Origin: Epiperipatus broadwayi
Taxonomy: Eukaryota > Onychophora > Udeonychophora > Euonychophora > Peripatidae
Assembly (NCBI GenBank): GCA_028023455.1
Contig: JAQFVV010012441.1
Span: forward strand, 4,027,911 to 4,091,910
Length of the DNA: 64,000 bases
Direction of reading: 5' to 3'
Positions within the stretch are counted from its first letter, which is position 1. Each line of letters begins with the position of its first letter. The notes beneath the pieces were generated by a model. That model had not been told where the DNA came from. It was given only the letters and a program-made list of their open reading frames with translations, and did no database searches. Position numbers and translations under genes: made by a program. This document shows, in pieces, positions 10,998 through 22,689 of this stretch.

Positions 10998-11661
10998 CAC
11001 ATGATCACTATCTCATACTAGCAACAATTCAAAACAAAGCAAAACTCTCCATACAGTAGTGCCATCTTATGCCAACAAGAGCAATCAATGGATGCCAGAA
11101 GGCTTTGCATAAAATCCCTATCTAGTGCCTACTCATCCAATATCCCCAGACTAGTTTCTGGCTTGTGGCCTTCGTCAGTGAGGAGCCTTGGATCTGAGAG
11201 CACTGCACCTAGATCTTAGGATCTAATGCAACCCTCTAGCAGCCTCCTTTTAACTCTATTTAACTATAAAACTATGAGAATGAAATTGAAAACACAATAA
11301 TATTTTCAATCCAAGCTCAATAGCTTATATAGTCATCCATTGATTGCTCTTGTTGGTCCAAAATGGCACTACTCTATGGAGAGTTTTGCTTTGTTTTGAA
11401 TTGTTTAATAACCATTATGTGCTAGTATGAGACAGTGATCATGTGATGTTTAGTGGTTTAACACCAATCTTGCCTAATAGGATAGTGGTGGCTATGGTTG
11501 TTAAAGAGCCAAAGTCACCAAAAATAGTCTGAGGATATTGGATGAGTAGGCACTAGATAGGGATTTGATGCACAAGCCTTCTGGCATCCATTGATTGCTC
11601 TTGTTGGCACAAGATGGCACTACTGTATGGAGAGTTTTGCTTTGTTTTGAATTGTTTAATA
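10998..11661. mobile_element. Alpha elements B and C, one compound insertion
   Basis: Two alpha-like units lie together. The first has long arms: TCTCATACTAGCAACAATTC, ACTCTCCATACAGTAGTGCC and GAGCAATCAATGGATG on the left and their complements at about 11335-11455. The second (from about 11461) has only the right half. The compound is flanked by 12-bp duplications with one mismatch, AGAATTCTACAT (10986-10997) and AGAATTATACAT (11662-11673). One intact hammerhead-like core is in the first unit. An unrelated AT-rich piece at about 11215-11325 fills the middle of the first unit. Confidence 0.7.
11143..11185 (-). ncRNA. Hammerhead-ribozyme-like motif in alpha copy B
   Basis: On the minus strand: stem I strand TCCTCA, core CTGACGA, stem II GGC-CACAA-GCC, core GAAAC, loop TA, triplet GTC, return strand TGGGGA. 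Stem I forms six pairs including one G.U. C at position 7 is tolerated in hammerheads. All invariant core bases are present apart from the non-canonical A.A at 10.1/11.1. Confidence 0.65.
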
Positions 11662-12010
11662 AGAATTATACATGTAACAATTAAGTTATTCTCTAGAAGA
11701 AAATAACTGAGCAGTCAGTAGGCATTGTTGCTTATACTCCTTTTTTTTTATCTAACTCAAGACAGGAACATTATTGCCAGTCTTATAACACCTTATACTT
11801 TAATTAGCCCTGCAATTAATATATGTAATAATTAATAAAGGGTAATCAAAGAAAATATATCATTATTTAAGCATTCTTTTAAACTTAAAACATTTAAAAG
11901 TTTTAGTTTACCTCATCAAACTACTCATGAATTTCTTTAGCAATCTTTACTCTTTATCTTAAAACGGCTGTAGCTATATAGTGATATAGATAATCAGATA
12001 TTTATATATA

Positions 12011-12545
12011 CATATACATATGTAAGGGATCTAACAAAGACTTTCACATGATCCTCAACTCTCCATGCCATCTCATATTGCTGATCCACCTGATCACACA
12101 CATATTGAAAAGATAAATAATCACCAATACATGTATTTCATGCTAAACCAGCAATCATCCCTTGATCCAGATTACTATCTCCACACATATATACAATCAT
12201 TGCATAGCTTTATATTAATGTAGCCAATGTTCATACTTTAATGGACAGCTTTGAATGTTCCATTGTCAGATTTTCAATAAAATGGACTGTTGAAGAATTG
12301 TGGGTTGGAGTAGTTTGAAGCCTGTCCATTAAAGTATGAAGATTGACTATCTTAATATAAAGCTGAGCACTGATTGTATATATTTGTAGAGATAGTAACT
12401 TGGACCAACTGATGATTGCTGGGTTAGTATGAAATATGTATATTGGTGATTATTTATCTTTTCAATATATGTGTGATCAGGTGGGTCAGCAATATGAGAT
12501 GGCATGGTGTGAAAGTCTGTGTTCGAATCCCTATACAGTGTATTA
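12011..12545. mobile_element. F2 palindromic element, near full length
   Basis: A palindrome with arms of roughly 240 bp. The left arm carries AAGACTTTCACATGATCCTC, CATGCCATCTCATATTGCTG and AATGTTCATACTTTAATGGAC; the right arm carries their complements, ending TCTGTGTTCGAATCCC. The last block resembles a tRNA B box (GGTTCGANTCC), present at the same edge in the 10.1-kb copy. No protein is encoded. It may be a MITE or a fold-back product of a tRNA-like SINE; the B-box match alone does not decide. Confidence 0.75.
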
Positions 12546-13149
12546 AATTATACATATACATGTATAAGGTACATGTGACTTCATTGATTTTAGAGCTTGA
12601 ACTTGTGTATATATAATACAAGTTTATTTTTTCTAAAGGATTATAATAAACCTATTTCATATTTTTCAATCGATAAGAGCATTATTATGGAAGCTTCTCA
12701 CGGCAAATAAAATAGGTTAGGCGATAGAATTCTCTATTAAAGCTTATTTTTGGAAGTTGAATATTTAATAAAAAAATTTTAGTGCAAAAAATGTTTATAT
12801 TGAAAACCAATATTAATTAAAATAAATAAATAAACAAATCGACTTAAAAAATATTTCAGAAATGCAAACTTTGCAAAAATTGAAGAATTACAACAGCCAC
12901 AACAAAATAATACATATTTATATATTTTTTTCAAAACTCTTTATATATTTTGTATAAAGTAAGTAAAGGTATAGTATGTTATACTAAGAAATAGCAAAGA
13001 AGATTTTACATACTTATTGCTGCTTGTATATCTAACTAAAACACCTGGATATTCATTTACCAAACTGTAATAGGGCTATGAATTGCTACATAAAAATGCC
13101 ATAAGCCTGCTTATAAGTTTTTAGTTTTTATCCAAATAAAAACTTTATG

Positions 13150-13215
13150 CCATAAACGTCAATGGGTGAATGTTTTAGTGGGTAGTGCATTAAGTTTATG
13201 ACCTAGGATTAAAAT
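13150..13215 (+). repeat. Possible tRNA-derived SINE fragment
   Basis: The stretch TTTTAGTGGGTAGTGCATTA resembles an A-box region. About 20 bp later, TAGGATTAAAATCAATTGG sits where a degenerate B box would lie. Spacing fits a tRNA-related head, but both boxes have decayed and there is no second copy in the window to compare. Confidence 0.3.
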
Positions 13216-14062
13216 CAATTGGATTCATAAATATTTCAGAGAACCATACTAAAACTAAATTAACTATATATACATTATTTATTAGGCTACATTTAGCTGG
13301 AAAGTATTTAAAAAGATTGAAAACGCATTCTAATTTTACCAGGTTAGAAGTTCGTGTTGAAGCTATGAACTACACAGTTTTATACATGAATGGCCGGATT
13401 GTGGATATAAAACTATTTTTATATGACAAATACTAAAATTGCTATTATATCTTTTAAACTGTATTTAAAGTATTGACATTAAATATTTGAAGTTTATAAT
13501 AGATAATAACAAAGATATACAAAATTATTTGCCATCAGTTTGGGATTTAAATATGACAAAATTTGACTCGGAAACTGACATATTGTGCTATTTTTAAATC
13601 TATAGATTTATAGGATTATGGATTCTTTTAATTTTTCACTTATTTATTATATTAAGAGTTTTATTGCAGATTAGTCATGTTAAATGTTAGTTCTAAGTAT
13701 ATAATATCATACTCTATCATTAACAACAACAACAACAACAATAATAATAGGAAAATACTACAACTAGAGATTAAATATATTAAATGAAATTAAATAAAAC
13801 GAGTATACTTCTGACATGTGCATCCATTTTAAATAGACTAATTAATAATACAAAGATAATAATACACAAATTTGATCGATGCAGTGGAATGCAGTAAATG
13901 GATATTTTCTTATACCTGTTATTGGGAAATGAGAGCTAATCTGAGAACAAGATTGTCAACACACCTTAATGTACAGAAAATTCAAGACCAATTCAGCCAA
14001 TGCATTCCTATTTTACAACCATAAAAATATGGGCACAGTTTTGATTCTAGTATTGTTAAGAT

Positions 14063-14135
14063 AAACCACTAAACATCACATGATCACCATCTTTTATGCT
14101 AGCACAAAACTATATGGAGGGTTTTGCCTGTTTAA
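14063..14135. mobile_element. Alpha element, copy D (73 bp, internally deleted)
   Basis: It contains only the two ends, AAACCACTAAACATCACATG and GGAGGGTTTTGCCTGTTT, with ATGCTAGCACAAAACTATAT between. It is flanked by exact 12-bp duplications TATTGTTAAGAT (14051-14062 and 14136-14147). The hammerhead core is absent. Confidence 0.75.
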
Positions 14136-15028
14136 TATTGTTAAGATAATATGCAAAGTAAATAAATCATAGAAAATGTAAGATTAAATAGGTATTTATC
14201 ACACAAAATGGATATATAATGAACCAAAGAGATAACAGTATTCATATTAGTAAAAATGGTCACATAGATTCTTAACACAACAACCATAATTATGATGCTC
14301 ATGCATTAAGAGAAAGCTCCTTTTATTTAATTTCATTTAACATATATAATTTCCACTATTGATCTACCAAACGTTAATAAATTTATCAATACTCTCTGTT
14401 TTGCTAGATTGCTCAACCAACAAAAAATACCCATTTGTCATAGCTATCCAATCCTATCTACTAACTAAGTTTCCAAACAAAAACTAAATTCATTACTTCT
14501 GAGATCTAAACACAGTTTCATTTACATATGGCTATGAATCAATTAGTGAAATTAAACTTGCATCACTGATGATATATTTTGAGAAAAACCTCAAAACATA
14601 AATCATATGCTGATGATGATGATTCTATCAATAGTGGAAATAAATAACCTTAGCTTGGTGCACTATTTTATAGATATTTGTTAAAGAGAGAATAACAAAT
14701 ATAACTCTATTTAACTGGAAGTGATAGTGTTAATTGCGATGATGATCGTAATCATCTAAGGTACCAACAAAATATTGATTTTAATAATTTAAATAAAATC
14801 AAGGACAAGGATGCATTAGGTGTCTATATAGATTAACCATAATTGAGAAATAATTCTATATCTATGGTGTAGGACTACTTTGTACTATACATCTATGACA
14901 TTTTTAGTTGTATAATACTATAAAGATTTAAAGCCATCAATTGGAGATCCTACAACTTTTTGTATAGATTGGCTAAACATAAGGATTCAAGCAATAAGAT
15001 AGATGATACATTTTAATATTTTAATAAC

Positions 15029-15292
15029 AACTCATTCACTCTTCTTTGAACACTTTTTAGCAAAAACTTTTATTGTACATATATGCATCTACAATTTGTG
15101 TTTCTACTGTCCTGCAGCCATCTTCATAACTACTGTTACTTTAATATTTTCTTACTTTTAAAACATTAATGTAACAGTGGCTTTGAAGAAGATTGCAGGA
15201 TAATCAAAACATAAGATTGACCATGCATATATGTACAATAAAAGGTTTTGCTAAAAAGTGTTCAGAGTAGAATGGGTGAATTGCATTTATAT
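15029..15292. mobile_element. Beta palindromic element
   Basis: The arms are about 115 bp: CACTTTTTAGCAAAAACTTT and TTGTACATATATGCAT on the left pair with complements at about 15210-15262. Each arm carries a degenerate hammerhead-like string, TGAAGA + stem-loop around TGCAGGA + AAAC. On the left (minus strand) it is ATGAAGATGGCTGCAGGACA then GTAGAAAC; on the right (plus) TTGAAGAAGATTGCAGGATA then ATCAAAAC. Neither copy has a full core. No protein coding is seen. Confidence 0.65.
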
Positions 15293-15343
15293 AAGATATT
15301 ACAGCAAAATAAAGGAAGTGGTATAAATGTTGTTGTTTTTTTA

Positions 15344-15420
<77 letters not shown>
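15344..15420. repeat. (TA)n microsatellite, about 77 bp
   Basis: An uninterrupted alternating TA tract. The two overlapping Tyr/Ile-repeat ORFs across it are artefacts. Confidence 0.97.
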
Positions 15421-15425
<5 letters not shown>

Positions 15426-15740
15426 GGCTCTATATAATTAATGCAATGGTATAATGTCAGATTCTGAGCACAAGGATTAAATTCATTTCTGTAACTTTCA
15501 GAATTCAAGATTTCAATTCATAGACTACTGATCATGTCAACACACCTCCATGTTTTTTTTAATGTGCTGAAACTCTACTCTTAATAAATAATTAATGCTT
15601 TTCCAATGAAAGTGGTAACTGTTTTGATGTGATGTGATGTGATGTATTATGGCTTCTCCTTAAACGAAGTCAAGAATATCTAAGCAATTATGCCCAGATA
15701 AACCTGTTAGCCACTTTCTTTTACATTCCCCACTCTAAAT

Positions 15741-16847
15741 TTACCCATAATCTGCTCTATCCCATTTCCACAACATAATTTTTGTCAACTCTATAACCTT
15801 TATATCTAAATCCCCCTTATCTTTTCCCAAACCCAGCATAAAAACCAATAATTCACTTTCCGTATAATCACTCTTTTCATATTTATTTTTCCACAACTTC
15901 ATTATATGTACCCTTTCTGTTTTCAAACATTTACATTCAATTAACAAATGCCTAATATTTTCTATTCCTTCCTTACATAATTTACAAAATAAATCACCCA
16001 TATTTTTCCATTTACATGTATATTCTTTTGTAGCTAAAGATCCCGTTCAAGCCTTAAACAATAAACTACTTTCCTTACTATTATCATAAATTAACTCACA
16101 CCTAATATTCTGTTTATTTCTATCTATATTTAAACTCTTTTTACTCTCCATACTATTTCTCCATCTCTCTAACTCCCTAGTCTTTATTAATAAATTTATT
16201 CTTTTATCCCATTCCTTACTACTATAACACTCAATAATCCTCTTAACACAATCATCCCATCTTTTGTACAAATATACTGATATAAATTCTTTATCCAAAT
16301 CTTTTGCATACTGCATTACCTTTCTCACCCATCTTGTTACCTGCCCTTTACTCATAACCCAATGAAATACTATTTTAGCTATTCTTTTATTATCCATAAA
16401 CTGCAATCTACCAAACATTTTCATTTTACTTTTTGCATCTCTCATATGAAAACTTGACCATCCCATTTCTCCTTGAATTGCCTCCCTTGCTGTCCATACT
16501 TCTGCATCCAATGCATGTCTTCCTACTTCCCTTTGAGCTTTTTCTAAATAATCTAATATCTTTTTACTAACATATAATGCATCATTACCATATGTTAACC
16601 CTGCTACTGCAACTCCTTTCCATATAATTCTAGCTACATCATATTTATTATATGAAAATTCTGTTAATTTCTTTATCAATCCCTTTCTTTTCTTTGCTTC
16701 ATTTATCAATTTTTTCTCCCATTCATCCAAATAATTTTTCTGATTACTTAAAATAATTTCCAAATAACTATATCTATTCACCACACTTAACTTAATATCT
16801 CCCAATAAAAATTCTACATCTTCTCTTTCCTCAGTATAAACCATCAT
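15741..16847 (-). pseudogene. LINE RT thumb and C-terminal domain
   Basis: Two open segments (16847-16047 and 16001-15741) form one broken C-terminal region. The first begins MMVYTEEREDVEF, contains NRYSYLEIILS (RT motif near the thumb), AGLTYGNDALYV, and the conserved run IQGEMGWSSFHMRDAKSKM. The second contains CKLCKEGIENIRHLLIECKC, a Cys/His cluster (C-x2-C ... H-x4-C) commonly found at the C-terminus of such LINEs. A frameshift joins the first to the upstream RT segment, and a stop plus frame change separates the two. Confidence 0.8.
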
Positions 16848-16907
16848 TATATTTGATTTTCTTCACTAAATTTAATCCCCATCTCTTTACCCACCCTTCA
16901 CATGTCC

Positions 16908-18013
16908 TCAACATAACTTCCATATCTTCTCTTTTTTCTGCACACAAAAATATATCATCTGCAAAAAAAGACCTGACAAAATATATACTCCCTTACTACC
17001 TATTAACGGTATCTCTATCCCTCTTCCTAATCTTTCTATTGCTCTTTCCATTTCACTCAAATACAACACAAACAAAATAGGTGACATAGGGCATCCTTGC
17101 CTTAGTCCCACACCATTTTTAACTTTAATTGATTCTATATTCTCTAATTGATATATATAATAATTATTTTCATATAATTTCTTAATAATATCTATTAAAG
17201 CTTCATCCATTCCCAAATTTGCTAAACTAATCCATAATCTATTTCTATTTTTACTCTATCATATGCCTTCTCTATATCTATAAAACTCATATATAACTAT
17301 TTATCTGCATTCCTACTCATATCCATAAGTTGTGTAACTACAAATAAACTATCTCCTATACGCCTATCTAATCTAAAACCTCCTTGCATTTCACCCACTA
17401 CATTATTCCCTTCCATCCATTTTACAACTTTACTAGCCACCATATACGAGAAAACTTTATATAAAACTGATGTTACCACTATCAGTCTATAATTATTCAA
17501 CTTTCTATGATCCTTACCCTTTCCTTTAAATAATAACCTTACTCTTGTATTACTCCAACTACTTGGGAAAACTCTATTCTGTGCCATTTTATTAAAACAG
17601 GATAATAACTTTACTTTTGCCCTATATCCTAAATTCATTACCATCTCTGGTGCCCATCCATCTAAACCTCTTGCCTTCCCACTTTTCAATTTCTTCTCTA
17701 CCTCATTTAGTTCATTTTCTGAAAAACTAATATTCCCATTACTATATTCTTTCATATTTTCTAATATTCTATCATTCACATCTAACATCTTTTCTATATT
17801 CATTACATAACTATTTAAGATTCTCTCTAAATCTTCTCTAGAACTACACTCAGTTCCCTCATTATCTAGTAATACTAACTCTCTCTCCCCTACATTTCTC
17901 CTTTTAATATAATTCCAAATTTTTTTACTTCCATCTCTTCCACTTTTATTAATATCCTCCAACAATTTACTATTCAATTTCATTCTCTCTCTATAAAAAT
18001 CTATATTAGCCAA
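16908..18013 (-). pseudogene. LINE reverse transcriptase palm region, frameshifted
   Basis: From upstream: RLLFKGKGKDHRKLNNYR and IVVTSVLYKVF (RT fingers), GEMQGGFRLDRRIGDSLFV, then a stop at NADK followed in frame by SFIDIEKAYDRV (motif A, catalytic Asp), NGVGLRQGCPMSPILFVLYL (motif B), and, after a frameshift near 16975, FFADDIFLCAEKREDME with the FADD catalytic motif C. All catalytic aspartates are still encoded, although the reading frame is destroyed. The segment joins the endonuclease ORF upstream with only a few bases between. Confidence 0.85.
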
Positions 18014-18024
18014 CTTCTTCTTTT

Positions 18025-19272
18025 CTAATTACTTTTCCCATTTAGCATTAATATCTTTTTCACTTTCCTTATTCTTAATAGCACACTTATATTCTCTACA
18101 TGCTTCTTTTTCCTTTCTTTTACACTTTTACTAATTTTAATTTTTTTATTACTTTTATTCTTTTCAATATTCTCACCTAAAACCCTATTTGCAACTTTTT
18201 CTACTTCATTACACCAATCCTTATACTCATCCCCAACCCACTCTTCCATTATTTCTTCAACTTGTATTTTATACTCTTCCAACTTATTCTTATCATTTAC
18301 TCTCCATCCACATCTTTCACTATTATTTCTACTTTTATTTCTATTCTCCATCACATTACTAACCATTTCAATTACAATGAAATTATGATCACTAGTGCAT
18401 ACTTTTTCTTCATTATCAAATACCTTAATTTTCCGTATTTTATTTATTCCCTCTTTCTCTACCAATACATAATCTATTGTGTGAAATATATTATTTCTGG
18501 ACCATGTGTATTGTCCCTCATAAATATTTAATAAATTTCCAATACTCAAATTCACTTTCTGACAAAAATTCTTCAAAAGCTGTCCATTTTTATTATCTAC
18601 ATCATCAATTTCTTCAATATGTCCATTCATATCCCCTATAACCAATATTCTCTTCCCCTTTTCTTTAAAACTTTGTATATCCTTAACTAAACATTCGTAT
18701 ATGTTACTATTCCACTCCAATATAATTTGACTATCTCCAGTAGCTATATAAACTATAGCCACCATCCATTCTTGTCTACCCAACCTTATTTCAAACCACA
18801 AGTGTTCTTGACATTTAACAATATTTAAATATTTTTTTGATATAACACCTATACCACCACCCCTTTTTTCTTTTTCTTTTCTATTTATACCCTGCCATAC
18901 CAACTGTTCCAAAATAGGTTCTTCTTCTTCTCTTAAATATGTTTCCACTACTGCTAATACCTCAAGCTCTTCATTTTCAATTGTTTTATTTAATTCCATC
19001 CACTTTTCTGGTTTCCTACCACCTTGCATATTCAAAAATCCAATTTTAACAATTTCTTCTTTCCTAACTACTCTTTTATAAATTCTTTTAATTCTTTCTT
19101 CTCCATTACATTTATAAATTACTTTCTTACCATTAATTTTACAAACCCATTCCTTCTCCATATCTATATTTATATCAAAATCAAATTCCTTTTGCTTACT
19201 TCTTATATTCCATCTATTCTTTTTAATAATATTACAATTTAAAAACCCATCCCCCTTTATAAGTTTCCCCAA
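18025..19272 (-). pseudogene. LINE APE-type endonuclease domain
   Basis: A 415-codon open segment; its nominal first codon is TTG, so it is a continuation of the upstream frame rather than a true start. Residues 1-70 form a basic linker. The endonuclease follows: GFLNMQGG with Asn81, VVETYL with Glu110, GGGIGV at 138-143, IVYIATGD, GDMNGH at 213-218, TW at 256-257, IDYVL at 266-270 and SDHNF at 294-298. These match the catalytic and metal-binding set of APE-like LINE endonucleases that nick the target DNA. The domain looks complete. The link to RT is broken just after it. Confidence 0.88.
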
Positions 19273-19560
19273 AAAAATTCTTTATAAATCAAACTCCCTA
19301 AAACTTCATTTCCTTGTTTTCCTAAATGCAACCCATCTTTACTATATAACTCTCTCTTTCCAATAAAACAATCCCACACATCCACAAACATAACATTATT
19401 TCTCTCACACAATTTTTTCAATCTCTCATTTATAGAACATGCCCTATCTAACAAATTACTCTTGCCAAACCTTGGTAATAATCCAACTATTCCTACTCTT
19501 CCTTTAATCATAATCAAATTCCTAATCAAATCTACATACTCATCCATTATTCTCTCTCCA
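19257..19560 (-). pseudogene. C-terminal part of LINE-encoded SGNH hydrolase domain
   Basis: About 96 residues are open. The late SGNH block is clear: YSKDGLHLGKQGNEVLGSL holds the catalytic-type Asp-x-x-His pair, preceded by NERLKKLCERNNVMFVDVWD. The GDS nucleophile block expected about 100 residues earlier is absent because the element is 5'-truncated here. The segment overlaps the endonuclease frame by about 15 bases in another phase, so a single frameshift separates them. Such esterase-like domains occur at the N-terminal side of CR1/L2-type LINE proteins; their role in the cycle is not settled. Confidence 0.7.
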
Positions 19561-20089
19561 AGCTACATGTGGCGCCATCTCTAAATCAATACATGCATTA
19601 CATGACAAAATGGTTTACTCATTCATCACAAAATTTTAAAGTATTCTACTATGACTGAGATATTAATTATGTTATGAAATATGAAGATATGTTCATACTT
19701 TGTCCCATGTTGGAATAACAAAATGGCATTATCTTATGTTTTAAATTGAGGAAAAATTCTGTCAAATTATTTAAATAATTCAAACTGTGTATAATAGTAA
19801 GACCATGAGTATCAAGAATATTTTCAAATAGTTTGTGATGGTAAGAATATCAAAGATGATGTATGAAGGTGTGAAACACATTGTTGTATTTTGTATTGTA
19901 ACACATGATCGAGACATACAAAAACCTTTAAAATTTTGTGGTAAATAGTTAAGCTATATTGTTACTAACACAATTAAAGATGGCATTACAGACATCTTGG
20001 AGAGAGAACAATCACCGTTTTACTGAGATGCACTGAACAAATGTACTGGAAGTTAAAATTTTTTTAAAAATAACAAAGAAAAATAACTG

Positions 20090-21100
20090 TCTTCTAATCC
20101 TTACTTATTCATATTGTTTTTGAAAGAACCCAGCAGTAAGTTGGACTAAATTTACAAACTTTTTATTTGATTTAATTTATCTTTAATTTTTATTATATTT
20201 TTAGAAATTTTATATTATTTGTTAAAAATATATATTTATGAATGAAAGTTATTTTTAAAAATATTATTTCAACTTTGCAAACATAGAAAAAAATGAAATA
20301 CAGAGTGAGATTTACAGAAAATAACTTTTTTCTTATTGGATGATTACCACATTACTGATAAAAATATTAAACAAAAAAACCAAGAATTGTTTTAACTTAG
20401 TTTGTAAGGTCTGAACAAATCATTGTTTAGAGTAATTAAAAGTAATGAAATTCTATGAAAAATTAAAAATACTATTTATAATTTCTAAAAATGACAAAAA
20501 TAAAATTTCTGTTGTCAATATGAAAGAATATTTCTTCAACCAATAACAAGTTATAGCACTATATTGCTGATTTTTCTTAATTTAACATATTCTAAAATTG
20601 AATATTTTTGAATAAAATATGAATCTAATCATATGATTCTTCTAAAAAACAAAAATATACCAATATTTTATAAAAAAATAATTATGAATATGTAAACAAG
20701 CTATAAAAATGTGCTTCACATTTGAAATCTAACAAAAGAATAAATGCACTCAAACCTCGATCACTCTCAAGTGGAGTTAAGAGAATTAAAAACAACCAAT
20801 TAGCAATGTTGTAGGATGGCATTTAGCTCATCTATTAAAAATTCCTTACATAATACTAACATACTAGACATTTTTTTTGAATAAATAAATCAATATTATT
20901 TTAATTTCATTTTTTTACCATCAAGAGAACACAAAACTGGAAAAATAATGCTAAAGATAGGTTCAAAAGAATAAGTTGAAATCAAAGTGCAGCAAAGTTA
21001 GGTCCATACTCTTGAGTCTTACTGATGAGATTAGTAATTAAAAGTTTACACCAAATTAAATTATTTTAGTCTGGAAACTTACACACACACACACATATAT
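20090..21100 (+). repeat. Dispersed repeat (eta), copy 1
   Basis: The segment shares ordered blocks with 54.9-56.9 kb: ACTTTTTTCTTATTGGATGA, a TTGTTTTAACTT block, AACAAAAGAATRAAYRCACTCA, ATACTAACAT and a TTTACCATCAA...GAA block. A third, shorter copy on the opposite strand lies at 63190-63300 (AATAATCATCCAATAAGAAA). No coding is visible. The element type is unknown. The surrounding 19.6-22.6 kb has nothing else I can support except a short AC/AT microsatellite near 21080. Confidence 0.45.
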
Positions 21101-22689
21101 ATATATATATTAACATTTTAAATGTTTGAAAAAAAAAAGATTATTCAGTAATAAAATCTTTAAAGCTTCCTGAGCATGCTTTTGACCACTAAGGCCAGAG
21201 TCATAGTACTCGTAATATTCAGAGTGCATTGTGGGATTTGAATAAGGCAGATATTATGCAAATGACTAATTTAAATATTTCACTTTTTGAATTATAAAAC
21301 ACTATTTTTTGTTGTTGTTAATAGGGTGGGGATTATTTATAATTAACATAAATTAAATATTATTTATTTAAATATCTAAATGGAATTGTCAGATTTAAAT
21401 AAACTTAAAGTGGAATGAAAAATTCTGACTTCAAATCTTTATAAAACAAACTTATCTATATAAATTTGAATGCCCATAGCCTGGGGAAGAATAATTTACT
21501 CCCTTTGTTTACATATATATTGAGCTATTTTCAATTTAAAGATTTTATATATGTTAGTTCAGTTTTTACCATCAAATGAATGTAAAACCAGAAAATAAAT
21601 GTTTCAGATAGTTGCAAAAGAGTGAATTTAGTCTAGTTTAGTGCACATTGTACTCAATGTTTCTGAGAGCTAAGACTATATGAATGTAATATGCTAAACT
21701 AATAAATATCTAATTATTAAATCACCTCCTATGGTTTCAAATTTTAATACCGCTTTTTGTGAAATAAATATATCATAGTCAGTATTTTGAATTAACCAGC
21801 ATCAAAATGATCTCTTTTGAGACTGGCTATTTTGAAATATGGAGTGTATTTATATATTTATTTTACAGAGGATAGTTGCTGAATTTCATAACCGTGTGGG
21901 GTAATTTAATATTTGTATGTGTAGACACATATTGGTCATTAAAGAAAATTTCATATTACTAATACATAAAGCAAATAAAATGTTATCAAAAATCACAAAC
22001 CAATAAAATAGTCTTTTTTTTTTAATTAAAAAAAGACTAGCAGTTTTTATTTCTAATTTTTAGTTAAATAATTGCTTTAAAACAGCAATGGTAAACAAAT
22101 ATAATTTTTTTTGTTGTTTTTTGTTAGTTAACTTATTGTTTTAACACTACAATTGTAAAACAAATATAAATAAATTAAAATTTACACACTAATAAAAGAA
22201 TATTTTTTTAAAATTTAAATTAACTAATTATTTTAAAACTACAATGCATAAAATAAAAGAAAGGGAAAAAATGCATATACAATATATATTCAAATTAAAT
22301 AAACACTTTTACTCACATGAATACATTTAAAAATTCTGTGGAAAGTAAACAAAAATTTCTTCAGCTTTTGTAAATAAAAGCGTGGGTGACCATGTTTAGA
22401 AGTCAGATTCTTAACAAATCATCAAATAAATTTGCAACTAACACCAACTTTAGATAGACCAGCATTGATACCAAAAAATGGGCAAGCTTTTCTAAAAGTT
22501 TAACCATTAAACATGATTGATCTAGGTTTTTATGTGTAAAAAAGGGAAATTTTTTTATTATCTTTTAATGCATTTTTTGCTTTTTGGTTATGCATCTATG
22601 GAAGCTTGAATAACATGGGTGAGCTGCACAGTGTAAGTTACAAATACTCCACTCTCCTACAAACCATTAGAAATTTATGACAGAACATG

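Larger units (their letters stand above)
15635..19575 (-). mobile_element. 5'-truncated LINE with SGNH, endonuclease and RT domains
   Basis: Read on the minus strand the domains come in order: end of an SGNH-hydrolase (esterase) domain, APE-type endonuclease, reverse transcriptase, a thumb and C-terminal region, and a Cys/His knuckle. The frame is broken by several shifts and at least one stop. After the coding region the 3' end finishes in a short tandem run of about four ATCAC-type units (plus-strand GATGTGATGTGATGT near 15636-15655). An SGNH domain before the endonuclease and a microsatellite-type tail instead of poly(A) are features of CR1/L2-like members of the Jockey group; the exact clade is uncertain. 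The 5' truncation falls inside the SGNH domain. Confidence 0.85.

Noticed and set aside
15204-15454. Tyr/Ile repeat ORFs on both strands
   Set aside because: Translation of a (TA)n microsatellite.
18262-19242. Plus-strand ORFs opposite the LINE endonuclease
   Set aside because: Antisense shadows; the minus strand carries a full set of endonuclease motifs.
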